Source: Candidatus Villigracilaceae bacterium (lineage in GTDB: Bacteria; Chloroflexota; Anaerolineae; Anaerolineales; Villigracilaceae). From it: DNA of 64,000 nt. The stretch spans positions 124,001 through 188,000 of the forward strand of contig JAPKMP010000008.1 in assembly GCA_026645935.1 (NCBI GenBank), read 5' to 3'. Position 1 is the first letter of the stretch. The number at the start of each line of letters is the position of its first letter. This document shows positions 42,670 through 50,638 of this stretch, piece after piece. The position numbers and the translations under genes were made by a program. The notes below the pieces were generated by a model. The model was given only the letters and a program-made list of their open reading frames with translations, was not told where the DNA came from and did no database searches.

Positions 42670-43971
42670 CTATCCTGCCTGGCTGCGCATCCAATAATCC
42701 AAGATCACATCGGCGATCCTGGCGTCCTTCATTAGAAGCCGGTCACGGATCAAGGCGATGTTCATTTTTTCGGCGATCATGTGCTGCAAAGGCGTGGAGA
42801 GTTTCTGGTCGCCCATCACGACCGCACCGAGGAGGTGGTCTTCACCGATCACCAACCGGACGCGGTTGACGTCGAAGCCGCTTTGAGCCACAGCGGCATC
42901 CGGCAATTGGCGCCAGGTCTCGCTGTCTCCGCGCGCGATGCCCACCACATCTTCATCACCGCCATGCCCCACCGCGCCTATTATGGTCGTGGTCAGCCCG
43001 GCAAGGCGCGTGACGTTGAACGGAACGGTTTTGATATACGGCTTGACCTGCCCGGTCATATTCAACCCGGCGGCAAACCCCTGTTCGCGAGCCGGACTCC
43101 ATAAACTATCCAGCACGGATCGTCCCGACAAGGGATCATAGACCTGCGCCGCGTCGCCCACCGCATAAATATCCGGGTCGCTCGTCTGAAGATATTCATT
43201 GACGAGGATTCCCCTGTCACAGGCGAGGCCGGCATTTCTCGCAATATCGATGCGCGGCTGGATTCCCACAGCATAGGCGAAAAGATCGCACTTCATGACA
43301 CGCCCATCCAAAAGGCAGATGCCGTTCACCCTGCCCGATCTGCCCTGGATCTCAACGACCTCGGAACGAAAATGGATCTCAACACCCTCTTCCTGCAAAC
43401 GCGCCTCCACAATGCGGGACTCGCGCTCGTCGAGGACACCCCTCCAATAACGGCTTGCACGAAGAAGATAATGAACCTTCATGCCGCGTGCCAGCAATCC
43501 TTCGGCTAATTCGAGCGCGGTGATGCCCCCGCCCGTCACAACCGCGGTCCGCCCGCGTTTGGCAAGTTTCAAAATCGCGAGCGCATCTTCGAGATGATCG
43601 AGTTTCACCACGCCCTGCAAATTCGCGCCGGGAACCGTCATCGGGACCGACAAGGCTCCGGTGGCAAGCAACAGCTTATCGTACGTAAGAGGCGAACCGT
43701 CGCCTAGAATCACAGCCTTGTTTTTCCGGTCGATCCCTTTCACCCGTGTTTTCTTGTACGAAAAATTCAATCGCGAGTAATCCTCGCGGGTCTTTGGGAA
43801 GAGCGCCTTGTCGTGCAGTTCCCCGGTGAGGAAGTAAGCCAGCCCGGGTCGGGAATAATATCCATGCGGGTCGTCGCCGAGCATGATGATTTCCACGCCT
43901 CTGTCCACGCTGCGAATTGCCTCCACAGCTGAGAGTCCCGCCACGCCTGAGCCGATGATGATGCGCCTCAT
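42670..43971 (-). CDS. FAD/NAD(P)-dependent oxidoreductase (pyridine nucleotide-disulfide oxidoreductase-like)
   Basis: The 433-residue flavoprotein has an N-terminal FAD site IIIGSGVAGLSAVEAI, an NAD(P) site VVTGGGITALELAEGLL at about residue 146, and the second FAD motif DIYAVGDAAQV. No redox-active CxxC is seen, so it resembles ferredoxin/rubredoxin reductases and the N-terminal part of NirB. The ATG at 43971 overlaps the ferredoxin stop by four bases (ATGA), so the pair is co-translated. It likely exchanges electrons between NAD(P)H and the ferredoxin. Confidence 0.88.
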   Translation of the reverse strand: MRRIIIGSGVAGLSAVEAIRSVDRGVEIIMLGDDPHGYYSRPGLAYFLTGELHDKALFPKTREDYSRLNFSYKKTRVKGIDRKNKAVILGDGSPLTYDKLLLATGALSVPMTVPGANLQGVVKLDHLEDALAILKLAKRGRTAVVTGGGITALELAEGLLARGMKVHYLLRASRYWRGVLDERESRIVEARLQEEGVEIHFRSEVVEIQGRSGRVNGICLLDGRVMKCDLFAYAVGIQPRIDIARNAGLACDRGILVNEYLQTSDPDIYAVGDAAQVYDPLSGRSVLDSLWSPAREQGFAAGLNMTGQVKPYIKTVPFNVTRLAGLTTTIIGAVGHGGDEDVVGIARGDSETWRQLPDAAVAQSGFDVNRVRLVIGEDHLLGAVVMGDQKLSTPLQHMIAEKMNIALIRDRLLMKDARIADVILDYWMRSQAG

Positions 43972-44225
43972 GCGCCACCTTCCCTCTGCGGAACAGCCTG
44001 TTCGAAACGAAGCGCCCCGCGCGGACAGCGCGCCACGCATTCACCGCAGGTCAGGCATTCGCGATGCTTGACAGATTCACCCTGCCATGCATGCGCCCGA
44101 ACATCTATGCCGATAGGACAGTTATAGGTGCAGATGCCGCACTGCACACAACGATAAGGGTCTGGAACTACAAATCCCGTCGACAAGGATATGCGGCGGT
44201 TTCGATTGTTCGAAAATAGTTCCAT
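43968..44225 (-). CDS. Ferredoxin with two [4Fe-4S] clusters
   Basis: The 85-residue protein has two cluster motifs, CVQCGICTYNCPIG and CLTCGECVARCPRG. The second matches the standard CxxCxxCxxxCP form, and so does the first. The N-terminal 20 residues are basic. It is the first gene of the redox operon and overlaps the flavoprotein gene. Its job is probably electron delivery to the flavoprotein or membrane cytochrome. Confidence 0.9.
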   Translation of the reverse strand: MELFSNNRNRRISLSTGFVVPDPYRCVQCGICTYNCPIGIDVRAHAWQGESVKHRECLTCGECVARCPRGALRFEQAVPQREGGA

Positions 44226-44394
44226 AATGGATATGTCGCTGAATGGGAGAAAAGGTTACGGGGTGATACAAGATTATTGTAAATCTGCCTTCAATCGTCC
44301 AAATAGTGACGAATGTCATGAATTGAAGGCGCTTGAATGATATATATAAGTAAGGGATAATTGTCAATATTCTTTACCAGTTATTAAACAAAAA

Positions 44395-44418
44395 CAGGGT
44401 TGTCTCACGACAACCCTG
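44395..44418 (-). terminator. Rho-independent terminator of the cold-shock gene
   Basis: CAGGGTTGTC (44395-44404) pairs with GACAACCCTG (44409-44418) over a 4-base loop. On the minus strand TTTTTGTTT follows. Confidence 0.92.
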
Positions 44419-44442
44419 CTCGTTATGCAAATGATGTACTTC

Positions 44443-44655
44443 TTACGAGATGGGCACCACGTTGGCGGCTTGCAGACCTTTAGGACCATCCTCAACGGAA
44501 AACTCCACTTTCTGCTCGGCTTCCAACTTGCGGTAGCCATCGGACTGGATGGCGCTGAAATGCACGAACACATCCTCGCCTCCATCGCGCCCAATAAAGC
44601 CGTAGCCCTTGGTCGCATTGAACCACTTGACGGTTCCAACGATACGTTCAGACAT
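44443..44655 (-). CDS. Cold-shock protein
   Basis: This 70-residue single-domain CspA-family RNA chaperone contains both RNP motifs, [18 protein letters not shown] and [12 protein letters not shown] 44655 has GGAG upstream; a longer frame to 44739 is just the 5' leader. A stem-loop in the leader suggests post-transcriptional control, which is common in csp genes. Confidence 0.95.
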   Translation of the reverse strand: MSERIVGTVKWFNATKGYGFIGRDGGEDVFVHFSAIQSDGYRKLEAEQKVEFSVEDGPKGLQAANVVPIS

Positions 44656-44692
44656 TTTACTACTCCTGCAATTAAAAAATTTATGCCCGCCA

Positions 44693-44720
44693 TGGCGCCG
44701 TGACGCCACGTGCCGGGCAT
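44693..44720 (-). promoter_or_regulatory. Stem-loop in the csp 5' leader
   Basis: ATGCCCG (44693-44699) pairs with CGGGCAT (44714-44720), and inner GGCG/CGCC can extend it. It lies about 37 bases ahead of the start codon, where csp leaders often fold into temperature-dependent structures. The function is inferred. Confidence 0.4.
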
Positions 44721-44866
44721 GCACGCGCAAGATTATCATGCCTGAATGCGAGTGTCAAGATTTTTCAGGCAATATTCAATCCCTCTGTTTCTTCCAACCG
44801 CCATCCAAGGAGCGGTAAAATCCGGTACCAGATCGAAAATCATTTCACCGCGAAGGGAAACCCGCC

Positions 44867-45619
44867 ATGAAAATTGGAATCGTCGGCGCAATGGACGAAG
44901 AACTCGCCCCCATCCGCGCGTTATCAACTCATCTCGAACGGATCGAAAAAGGCGCACGCGAATACTGGCACGGCGACATGCACGGACATCAGGTGTATCT
45001 CACGCGCTGCGATCCCGGCAAGGTCAACAGCGTTATCGCCGCCCAGCAATTAATCGATCTCTTCACCCCCGATTGCCTGTTCAACATGGGCAGTTCCGGC
45101 GCACTTTCACCCGAACTCGAAGTGGGAGATCTTGTAGTGGCGACCGAAGCCATCCAGCACGATTTCGATCTGACCGGTTGGGGAATGAAGCCCGGCGAGA
45201 TGCTCTTTGATGTAAAAACCGCCTCAGAATCGGGACAACTGACCTTCACTTCGCGACAGGTCTTCCCGACCGATTCGCGCCTGACCAAACTCGCCTACGA
45301 AGCTGCGCAAGCAAGCGAATTGGACACCATTGCCGGTCACGTCCCGAAAGTCCATCAGGGACGGCTTGTCAGCGGAGACCAGTTCATTTCCAGCCGTGAA
45401 AAAGCCGGTCAATTATGGGAGACGCACCAAGCCCTGTGCGTGGATATGGAAGCCGCTGCCATCGCGCATGTCTGCTTCATCAATAAAGTTCCCTTCCTGT
45501 GCGTCCGCGCCATGTCGGACAAAGCCGATCATACCGCCAATATCAGCTTCACTGATTTTTTGAGGGCTGCCACGCACAACTATGGCAGGATTTTCGACAA
45601 ACTCATCAAGCAGGTCTAG
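44867..45619 (+). CDS. mtnN: 5'-methylthioadenosine/S-adenosylhomocysteine nucleosidase
   Basis: The 250-residue phosphorylase-fold enzyme cleaves adenine from methylthioadenosine and S-adenosylhomocysteine. Key sequences are the N-terminal IGIVGAMDEELAPI, FNMGSSGALSPELEVGDLVV, GDQFISS, VDMEAAAIAHVC (ribose-binding Met-Glu) and RAMSDKAD with the catalytic Asp. It is read alone and ends in a palindromic CTAG shared with the converging gene's stop. Confidence 0.93.
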   Translation: MKIGIVGAMDEELAPIRALSTHLERIEKGAREYWHGDMHGHQVYLTRCDPGKVNSVIAAQQLIDLFTPDCLFNMGSSGALSPELEVGDLVVATEAIQHDFDLTGWGMKPGEMLFDVKTASESGQLTFTSRQVFPTDSRLTKLAYEAAQASELDTIAGHVPKVHQGRLVSGDQFISSREKAGQLWETHQALCVDMEAAAIAHVCFINKVPFLCVRAMSDKADHTANISFTDFLRAATHNYGRIFDKLIKQV

Positions 45620-45888
45620 GCAGTCGACTCCAATTCCTCTTCCACGATTCGATACACCTTGTCGTGTACGTGAACGGGCTGGATCACTTTGACCGCCATG
45701 TTATCTCCCGGTTTCACCCAAAGGACGGTGTGATGATCCACCTCCATCGAAGTGACCCGCTGGGTAAAATCGGTCGAATGCCCATAGAAACGGATCTTAT
45801 CCCCAAGTTTCAATCCATCCACCAACTCCAGGACAGCGACGCCAAGATGGTTGTAATAATGCGTGACCTTTCCAATCTCGACTTCCAT
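45616..45888 (-). CDS. Small beta-barrel protein resembling EF-Tu domain 2
   Basis: The 90-residue protein is predicted all-beta: IGKVTHYYNHLGVAVLELVD, LKLGDKIRFYGHSTDF, VKPGDNMAVKV. The LKxGDxIxxxG and VxxGxxVxV pattern is that of translation-factor domain 2 barrels, and stand-alone copies are annotated as EF-Tu-like proteins. The role is unknown. Its stop codon is formed by the same CTAG that ends mtnN. Confidence 0.75.
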   Translation of the reverse strand: MEVEIGKVTHYYNHLGVAVLELVDGLKLGDKIRFYGHSTDFTQRVTSMEVDHHTVLWVKPGDNMAVKVIQPVHVHDKVYRIVEEELESTA

Positions 45889-45977
45889 AAATCTGCTCCT
45901 GCCCGGTTTCGCTCCGAAGACCCGGGCAGTTAAACAATAGCACGAACTTCGAGCGGACGAATTAAAATCCCGGCTGA

Positions 45978-45983
45978 TATACT
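45978..45983 (+). promoter_or_regulatory. TATACT box 6 nt before a start codon
   Basis: TATACT (45978-45983) ends 6 bases before the ATG at 45990 with no ribosome site between. It is another leaderless candidate. Confidence 0.45.
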
Positions 45984-45989
45984 TCCCGT

Positions 45990-46436
45990 ATGTTCAAACG
46001 CCTGCCAGGAATCCTTTTCCGTGGACACCAGGTCGCCTCGCGCCCCTCGAAGGATTATCCCTACAGCGCACTGGAAAAGCAGAAGCCGCTCTTCAAAGCG
46101 TTAGGGCTGGATCTATACGGATATTTCAACGGTACGCTGAACATCTCCATCGCCCCGCTTATTTTTGAAATGACCGCGCCACAGTTTACATTTCCGCTCG
46201 TCGAATGGACCGACCTGCACCCGCCAGAAACATTTTCTTTTTCGCGCTGTAACGTCGTTTATAAAGATATCGAATATCCGGGCTGGGTGTATTATCCACA
46301 CCCCGAGACAAAGCGCAATCACTTCCAGAATCCATCACTTCTGGAAGTAATCACAAAACAGATTCCGGAAATCAAATACGGGGATTCGCTCGAAGCGGGC
46401 ATTGATCCTAGGGAGATCACGCTTCGGGCGGGATGA
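45990..46436 (+). CDS. Unknown protein, CTP-dependent riboflavin-kinase-like (DUF120) pattern
   Basis: The 148-residue product has FNGTLNISIAP, then FSFSRCNVVYKD, WVYYPHPETKRNHFQNPSLLEVI and KYGDSLEAGI. This order (PGTLN, C-x-V near the centre, H-P-E-T, LE-I, L-x-x-GD-V-x-I) recalls archaeal-type riboflavin kinases with a cradle-loop barrel. The similarity is weak and the flavin-binding residues cannot be confirmed by eye. It is transcribed just after a TATACT box. Confidence 0.5.
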   Translation: MFKRLPGILFRGHQVASRPSKDYPYSALEKQKPLFKALGLDLYGYFNGTLNISIAPLIFEMTAPQFTFPLVEWTDLHPPETFSFSRCNVVYKDIEYPGWVYYPHPETKRNHFQNPSLLEVITKQIPEIKYGDSLEAGIDPREITLRAG

Positions 46437-46548
46437 AAAACCTGAACGTAGGACCAGACCCGGCACCCGCGCTGAAGCGGATTTCCATCACCCAAAAGTT
46501 CTATTTAGGCGAAAAAAACGAGTCGCGTCGTGTACAATTGGCATAATC

Positions 46549-47280
46549 ATGCGCATTGGATTTATTTCTGATATTCACGGAAGTTTTACAGCGCTCGAAG
46601 CTGTCCTCGCAGACATCAAGAAGCAGAACATCGACCAATTGATCTGTTTGGGCGACACGGTCAGCCTGGGTCCACAGCCCGTCGAGGTATTAAATGCCTT
46701 GAGGGAATGGAATACCATTACCATCATGGGAAATCACGACCAGGCAATCCTTGATCCGGCAAATTGCGCTCAATTTGAGATTGCGACTCACCTGGTCCCA
46801 GACTTGGAATGGGGACGGGAGAGACTTACAGGCGCGGATATCGATTACATCCGGTCTTTTCGTTCGACGTATACAGTGCAATTTATGAACGGGATCGAAT
46901 TGCTCGCCTTCCACGGTTCGCCCAAATCTACCACGCACTTGATCCAGGCGATCACGCCTCCGGAAGAATTGGACGCGTATTTCGAAGGTCAAACTGCGTC
47001 GGTTTTCATTGGCGGACACTCGCACATTCAAATGCACCGCCGTCACGGTAAAAAATTAATCCTCAATTCGGGCAGTGTCGGGAACGCCTTCAAATATGCA
47101 TTCTCTCCCGGCAACCCGCCAAGTTTACTGCCGTGGGCTGAATACGCCATTTTGGAACAGGACGGAAACATGCTTCGCGCAGACATGCGCCGCGTATATT
47201 TCAACACCAACGCGCTGGCCGAACTGGTGAAGGCGAGCGGACTTCCCGGCGCGGATTGGTGGATCAGACAATACCCGTAG
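46549..47280 (+). CDS. YfcE-like metallophosphoesterase
   Basis: This compact 243-residue phosphoesterase has all five motifs in order: GFISDIHGS, LGDTVSLGPQP, IMGNHDQ, FHGSP and IGGHSHIQM. Length and order match the YfcE/MJ0936 group of small phosphodiesterases. ATG 46549 is chosen because homology begins there; a longer frame from 46402 overlaps the previous gene. A TACAAT box lies 10 bases before it. Confidence 0.88.
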   Translation: MRIGFISDIHGSFTALEAVLADIKKQNIDQLICLGDTVSLGPQPVEVLNALREWNTITIMGNHDQAILDPANCAQFEIATHLVPDLEWGRERLTGADIDYIRSFRSTYTVQFMNGIELLAFHGSPKSTTHLIQAITPPEELDAYFEGQTASVFIGGHSHIQMHRRHGKKLILNSGSVGNAFKYAFSPGNPPSLLPWAEYAILEQDGNMLRADMRRVYFNTNALAELVKASGLPGADWWIRQYP

Positions 47281-47379
47281 CTCACTGTTCGGTCATTTGC
47301 GATTGACCATGTAATTACTCATTCCAACGACAATAGACCGTTGACAGCAAACCGCAGTCAGCGGTCGATTATCAAAATC

Positions 47380-47883
47380 ATGGAACTCTCCCTTGTCTTT
47401 CAATTGATCTCGACCACGGCGGTCATTCTGGGAATCATCTTTGGTTTGCTGAACCTGAGAAATTTCCAGATGATGCGGCGGCGCGAAGCCGCCATCCTGA
47501 TGTTGAATTCCTTCCAGACGACAGACTTCGTGCGTGGGCTGATGTTGATGTTCGACCTGCGCGGCGAGATCAGTATGAAGACGGTAGAAAAGCTTCCGAA
47601 AGAGGATTATCTCGCGTTCTATATCCTGCTTGGGACATGGGAAAGGCTTGGCATCCTCGTGCATCGACGTGAGATCCCACTCGACCTGGTGGACGACGCA
47701 TTCGGCGGAACGGTGATGGTCTCATGGCAAAGGCTGGAAGGTTTCGTCACACAATTCCGCGAGAACTCGAAGCGCGATACGGCATTCGAGTGGTTCCAGT
47801 GGCTGGCGGAACGGATCCGCGAACGAGAGCATACGGATGCGGCAATCCCCGCTTACATCCGAGCCAGAAAATGGAAGGCGTAA
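47380..47883 (+). CDS. Single-pass membrane protein, DUF4760-like
   Basis: The 167-residue protein begins with one membrane helix (LVFQLISTTAVILGIIFGLL), then a helical cytoplasmic part, NLRNFQMMRRREAAILMLNSF, ending with WFQWLAERIREREHTDA. This resembles the DUF4760 type of membrane-anchored helical proteins. ATG 47380 was chosen over an upstream codon. The following amidohydrolase starts five bases after its stop codon. Confidence 0.65.
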   Translation: MELSLVFQLISTTAVILGIIFGLLNLRNFQMMRRREAAILMLNSFQTTDFVRGLMLMFDLRGEISMKTVEKLPKEDYLAFYILLGTWERLGILVHRREIPLDLVDDAFGGTVMVSWQRLEGFVTQFRENSKRDTAFEWFQWLAERIREREHTDAAIPAYIRARKWKA

Positions 47884-47887
47884 CGAT

Positions 47888-49162
47888 ATGACGATCCATG
47901 TATTGAAGAACGCACTGCTGATCGACGGAACGGGCTCAAAGCCAATTGAGCGCGGTGTTGTCGCCGTCGAATATGAAAAGATCATCTATGCTGGAGAATT
48001 GGAAGATTGGAGAATTCCCGAGGGAAAGGATGCTCAAGAATTGGATCTATCCGGAAGAACAATTCTTCCCGGTTTGATCGATTGTCACGTTCACATCGCC
48101 GCCGAATGCCTGCCTGATAGCACGATGGCGGGTCCCTGGGGTTGGACGACTCTGGTTATGTTGAAACATGCCCAAAACACGCTTGCGGCGGGAGTCACAT
48201 CCATCCGCGATGTGGGCGGGCGGCATCATCTCGAATTCTCGCTGCGTAAAGCGGCCGAGTTGGGACTCTTCGCTGCGCCGCGCATGTCACTGGCTGGCAA
48301 ACTGCTTTCGATCACAACGACCGGAACGGAGTGGTACGACGGCATGTACCGCGAAGCAGACGGCGTGGACGAAGTCCGCAGGGCGGCTCGGGAACAACTC
48401 AAAGCCGGAGCCGACCTCATCAAAGTCTTGGCTACGGGTGCGGTTTTATCTCCCGGAGAAAAACCCGGCGCGGCGACCTTCGAAATGGAAGAGATCCGCG
48501 CGGCGGTGACAGAGGCGGCGAAGGTCGGCAAGATCGTCGCGGCTCACGCGCATGGGATCGAGGGCATCCGCAATGCTGTGTCCGCGGGAGCAAAGACCAT
48601 CGAACACGGGACGTATCTTAACCAGGACCCTCGCCTGATGGAACATATGGCAAAGGAGGAAATCTTTCTCGTGCCGACCTTAAAAGCTGGATACGACGTG
48701 ATCTACGGCGATAGACCCGGCATCCCGGCTTGGATCATGGAGAAAAGCAAAGATACGCAGGAAGATGCGCTGCGTTCCATCGGCGAAGCGTATGGGATGG
48801 GTGTGCCTATCGCCATGGGAACTGACGCCGCAACTCCCTATAATTTCCACGGCGAGAATGCGATGGAGCTATATTACATGTCTCAGGCAGGGATGACAAG
48901 CATGGATTGCATCGTGGCATCGACGAAGAACGCTGCCCGCGCCCTCGGATGGGACTCGAAACTCGGCACGCTTGAAGCCGGAAAACTGGCGGATTTGATC
49001 GTGGTCAAAACGAATCCACTCGATGATTTGCGTTCGCTGGCAGATAGAAAAAACATCGAATATGTGATGCAAGGCGGAAAGTTCGTGGCGAGACAATTCT
49101 CCGAACCGGATGGAATCCCTGAGGAGTTGATGGCTGGCGCATGGATTTGCTGCGGGCTGTAG
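47888..49162 (+). CDS. Imidazolonepropionase-like amidohydrolase
   Basis: The 424-residue metal-dependent hydrolase has the amidohydrolase motif series: DCHVHIAAE (HxH), VLATGAVLSPG with the Lys-type carboxylation region KVLATG, AAHAHGIEG, IEHGTYLN and MGTDAATP with the catalytic Asp. The C-terminal ALGWDSKLGTLEAGKLADLIVV is typical of the imidazolonepropionase/Xaa-Pro dipeptidase group. No signal peptide is visible. The substrate cannot be told from sequence. Confidence 0.85.
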   Translation: MTIHVLKNALLIDGTGSKPIERGVVAVEYEKIIYAGELEDWRIPEGKDAQELDLSGRTILPGLIDCHVHIAAECLPDSTMAGPWGWTTLVMLKHAQNTLAAGVTSIRDVGGRHHLEFSLRKAAELGLFAAPRMSLAGKLLSITTTGTEWYDGMYREADGVDEVRRAAREQLKAGADLIKVLATGAVLSPGEKPGAATFEMEEIRAAVTEAAKVGKIVAAHAHGIEGIRNAVSAGAKTIEHGTYLNQDPRLMEHMAKEEIFLVPTLKAGYDVIYGDRPGIPAWIMEKSKDTQEDALRSIGEAYGMGVPIAMGTDAATPYNFHGENAMELYYMSQAGMTSMDCIVASTKNAARALGWDSKLGTLEAGKLADLIVVKTNPLDDLRSLADRKNIEYVMQGGKFVARQFSEPDGIPEELMAGAWICCGL

Positions 49163-49230
49163 TGCCCTGTTCGAAATGGAGTAAAATTGCCCAATTCTTC
49201 TCCATATCCAACTCAGAAGGTGAGGTTTGC

Positions 49231-50619
49231 ATGTTCGTCACCAAGAATCTCTACCAGAACGACGATCAATGGAAGGACGTCCCGCTCGGCGCATCGGGAG
49301 AAAGCACCATCGGCAAGTGGGGCTGTTTATTGACCTCCGCCACCATGATGCTTAACGGCATCGGCTATGACGAAACCCCTGCCACCGTCAACGACAAGAT
49401 GAAAGCGAACGGCGGTTTTCAGGGGTCTCTTTTTATCCCCAGCGTCCTGCCATACATATGGCCCAACTGCGTCTACCGCGACATGCAAAATTGCGAAACA
49501 ACCCCCGCCCCCATTGCTCAGATCGACGCGGCGGTCGCAGCGGGCAAGCCCGTCATCTTGCAGGTGGATTGGAACAAACAAGTCGGGCTTCAAACTCACT
49601 TTGTTCTCGTCAAGGAAAAGAAGGGCGACGACTACGTCATCTACGATCCCTACAAATACGGCGGTGATTCTCCCGATAAGGAAGTGCTGCTCACGACACG
49701 CTATAAATTCAACGGCGCAAAACTCAGCACCGAGATTAGCGCCGTCCTTTGGTTCGACAGCACCACCGTCAATGCGCCCGAGCCGCCGAAGAAAACAAAC
49801 GTCCCAGTCCCTGCCGAAAAATTCATCCTATACGTTTCCGAAGACGACCTCGCCCTCCGCGCCGAACCCTCCGTCACCGGTTACCTTTGGAAGCGCATGA
49901 TGATGAACACCGAACTCATCAGCCTGGAAGATAAGGCGAAAGCGAAAGCAAAGATCAGCGTGCAAGGACAATGGATCCAAGTGCAGGACCCGAAAGGCGA
50001 CCAGGGATATGTCGCCGCCTGGTATGTGTCGGATAAAAAAGGAACACCCGCATCATCCTCGACGGGTCAGCCGAGTCCCGCTCCCACGCCTTCGGCTACG
50101 CCCAAGCCGGGACCCGCTCCCGCCCCCGTGCCTGCCGGGGCATTGGCGTTGTATCCCACTGCACAGGTGACATTACGCAGCAAACCTGTTGTCGCGGCGG
50201 ATAATGTCATACGTTACATCGAACCGACCGAGCAACTCATCAGCCTCGAACCGGCAAAGGATGCCATCAAAAAGGTTGGTGTTCAGAATCAGTGGATCAA
50301 AGTCCGCGATGCGGGTAAAAGGGAGGGATATGTTGCAGCGTGGTTTGTCAAATATGCAGGCGGCTCGACCGCGCAGGCAGGTTCGACGGCTTCATCATCC
50401 GGCGGAGCGGTCAAAGTGCGGACGACAGCCGAGGCCGTATCGCTGAGAAACCAACCCTTCGTCAGCGATGCGACGCTGATCAAGCGCGTGCCGATCAACT
50501 ACGAGTTCACGATCACCGAGCCTGGCGGCGAATCAAAGATCGGCGCAAACAATCAATGGATCAAAGTCAAGGATGCGACGAACGAAGGTTACATCGCCGC
50601 ATGGTTCCTGGCTCGGTAG
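49231..50619 (+). CDS. C39-like cysteine peptidase with three SH3b domains
   Basis: The 462-residue protein has a papain-like C39_2 domain at residues about 1-170 (WGCLLTSATMML with the nucleophilic Cys, QTHFVLVKEK with the catalytic His, VIYDPYKYGGD with the Asp). Three SH3b-like repeats follow at about 195-270, 305-385 and 395-462, each ending in GYVAAWYV or a close variant. A Pro/Ala/Ser linker separates the first two. There is no signal peptide or membrane helix, which is unusual for SH3b cell-wall proteins; ATG 49231 seems right. It precedes the SLATT-like gene by 19 nt on the same strand. Confidence 0.82.
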   Translation: MFVTKNLYQNDDQWKDVPLGASGESTIGKWGCLLTSATMMLNGIGYDETPATVNDKMKANGGFQGSLFIPSVLPYIWPNCVYRDMQNCETTPAPIAQIDAAVAAGKPVILQVDWNKQVGLQTHFVLVKEKKGDDYVIYDPYKYGGDSPDKEVLLTTRYKFNGAKLSTEISAVLWFDSTTVNAPEPPKKTNVPVPAEKFILYVSEDDLALRAEPSVTGYLWKRMMMNTELISLEDKAKAKAKISVQGQWIQVQDPKGDQGYVAAWYVSDKKGTPASSSTGQPSPAPTPSATPKPGPAPAPVPAGALALYPTAQVTLRSKPVVAADNVIRYIEPTEQLISLEPAKDAIKKVGVQNQWIKVRDAGKREGYVAAWFVKYAGGSTAQAGSTASSSGGAVKVRTTAEAVSLRNQPFVSDATLIKRVPINYEFTITEPGGESKIGANNQWIKVKDATNEGYIAAWFLAR

Positions 50620-50638
50620 CAGACTGGAGAGAATCATC

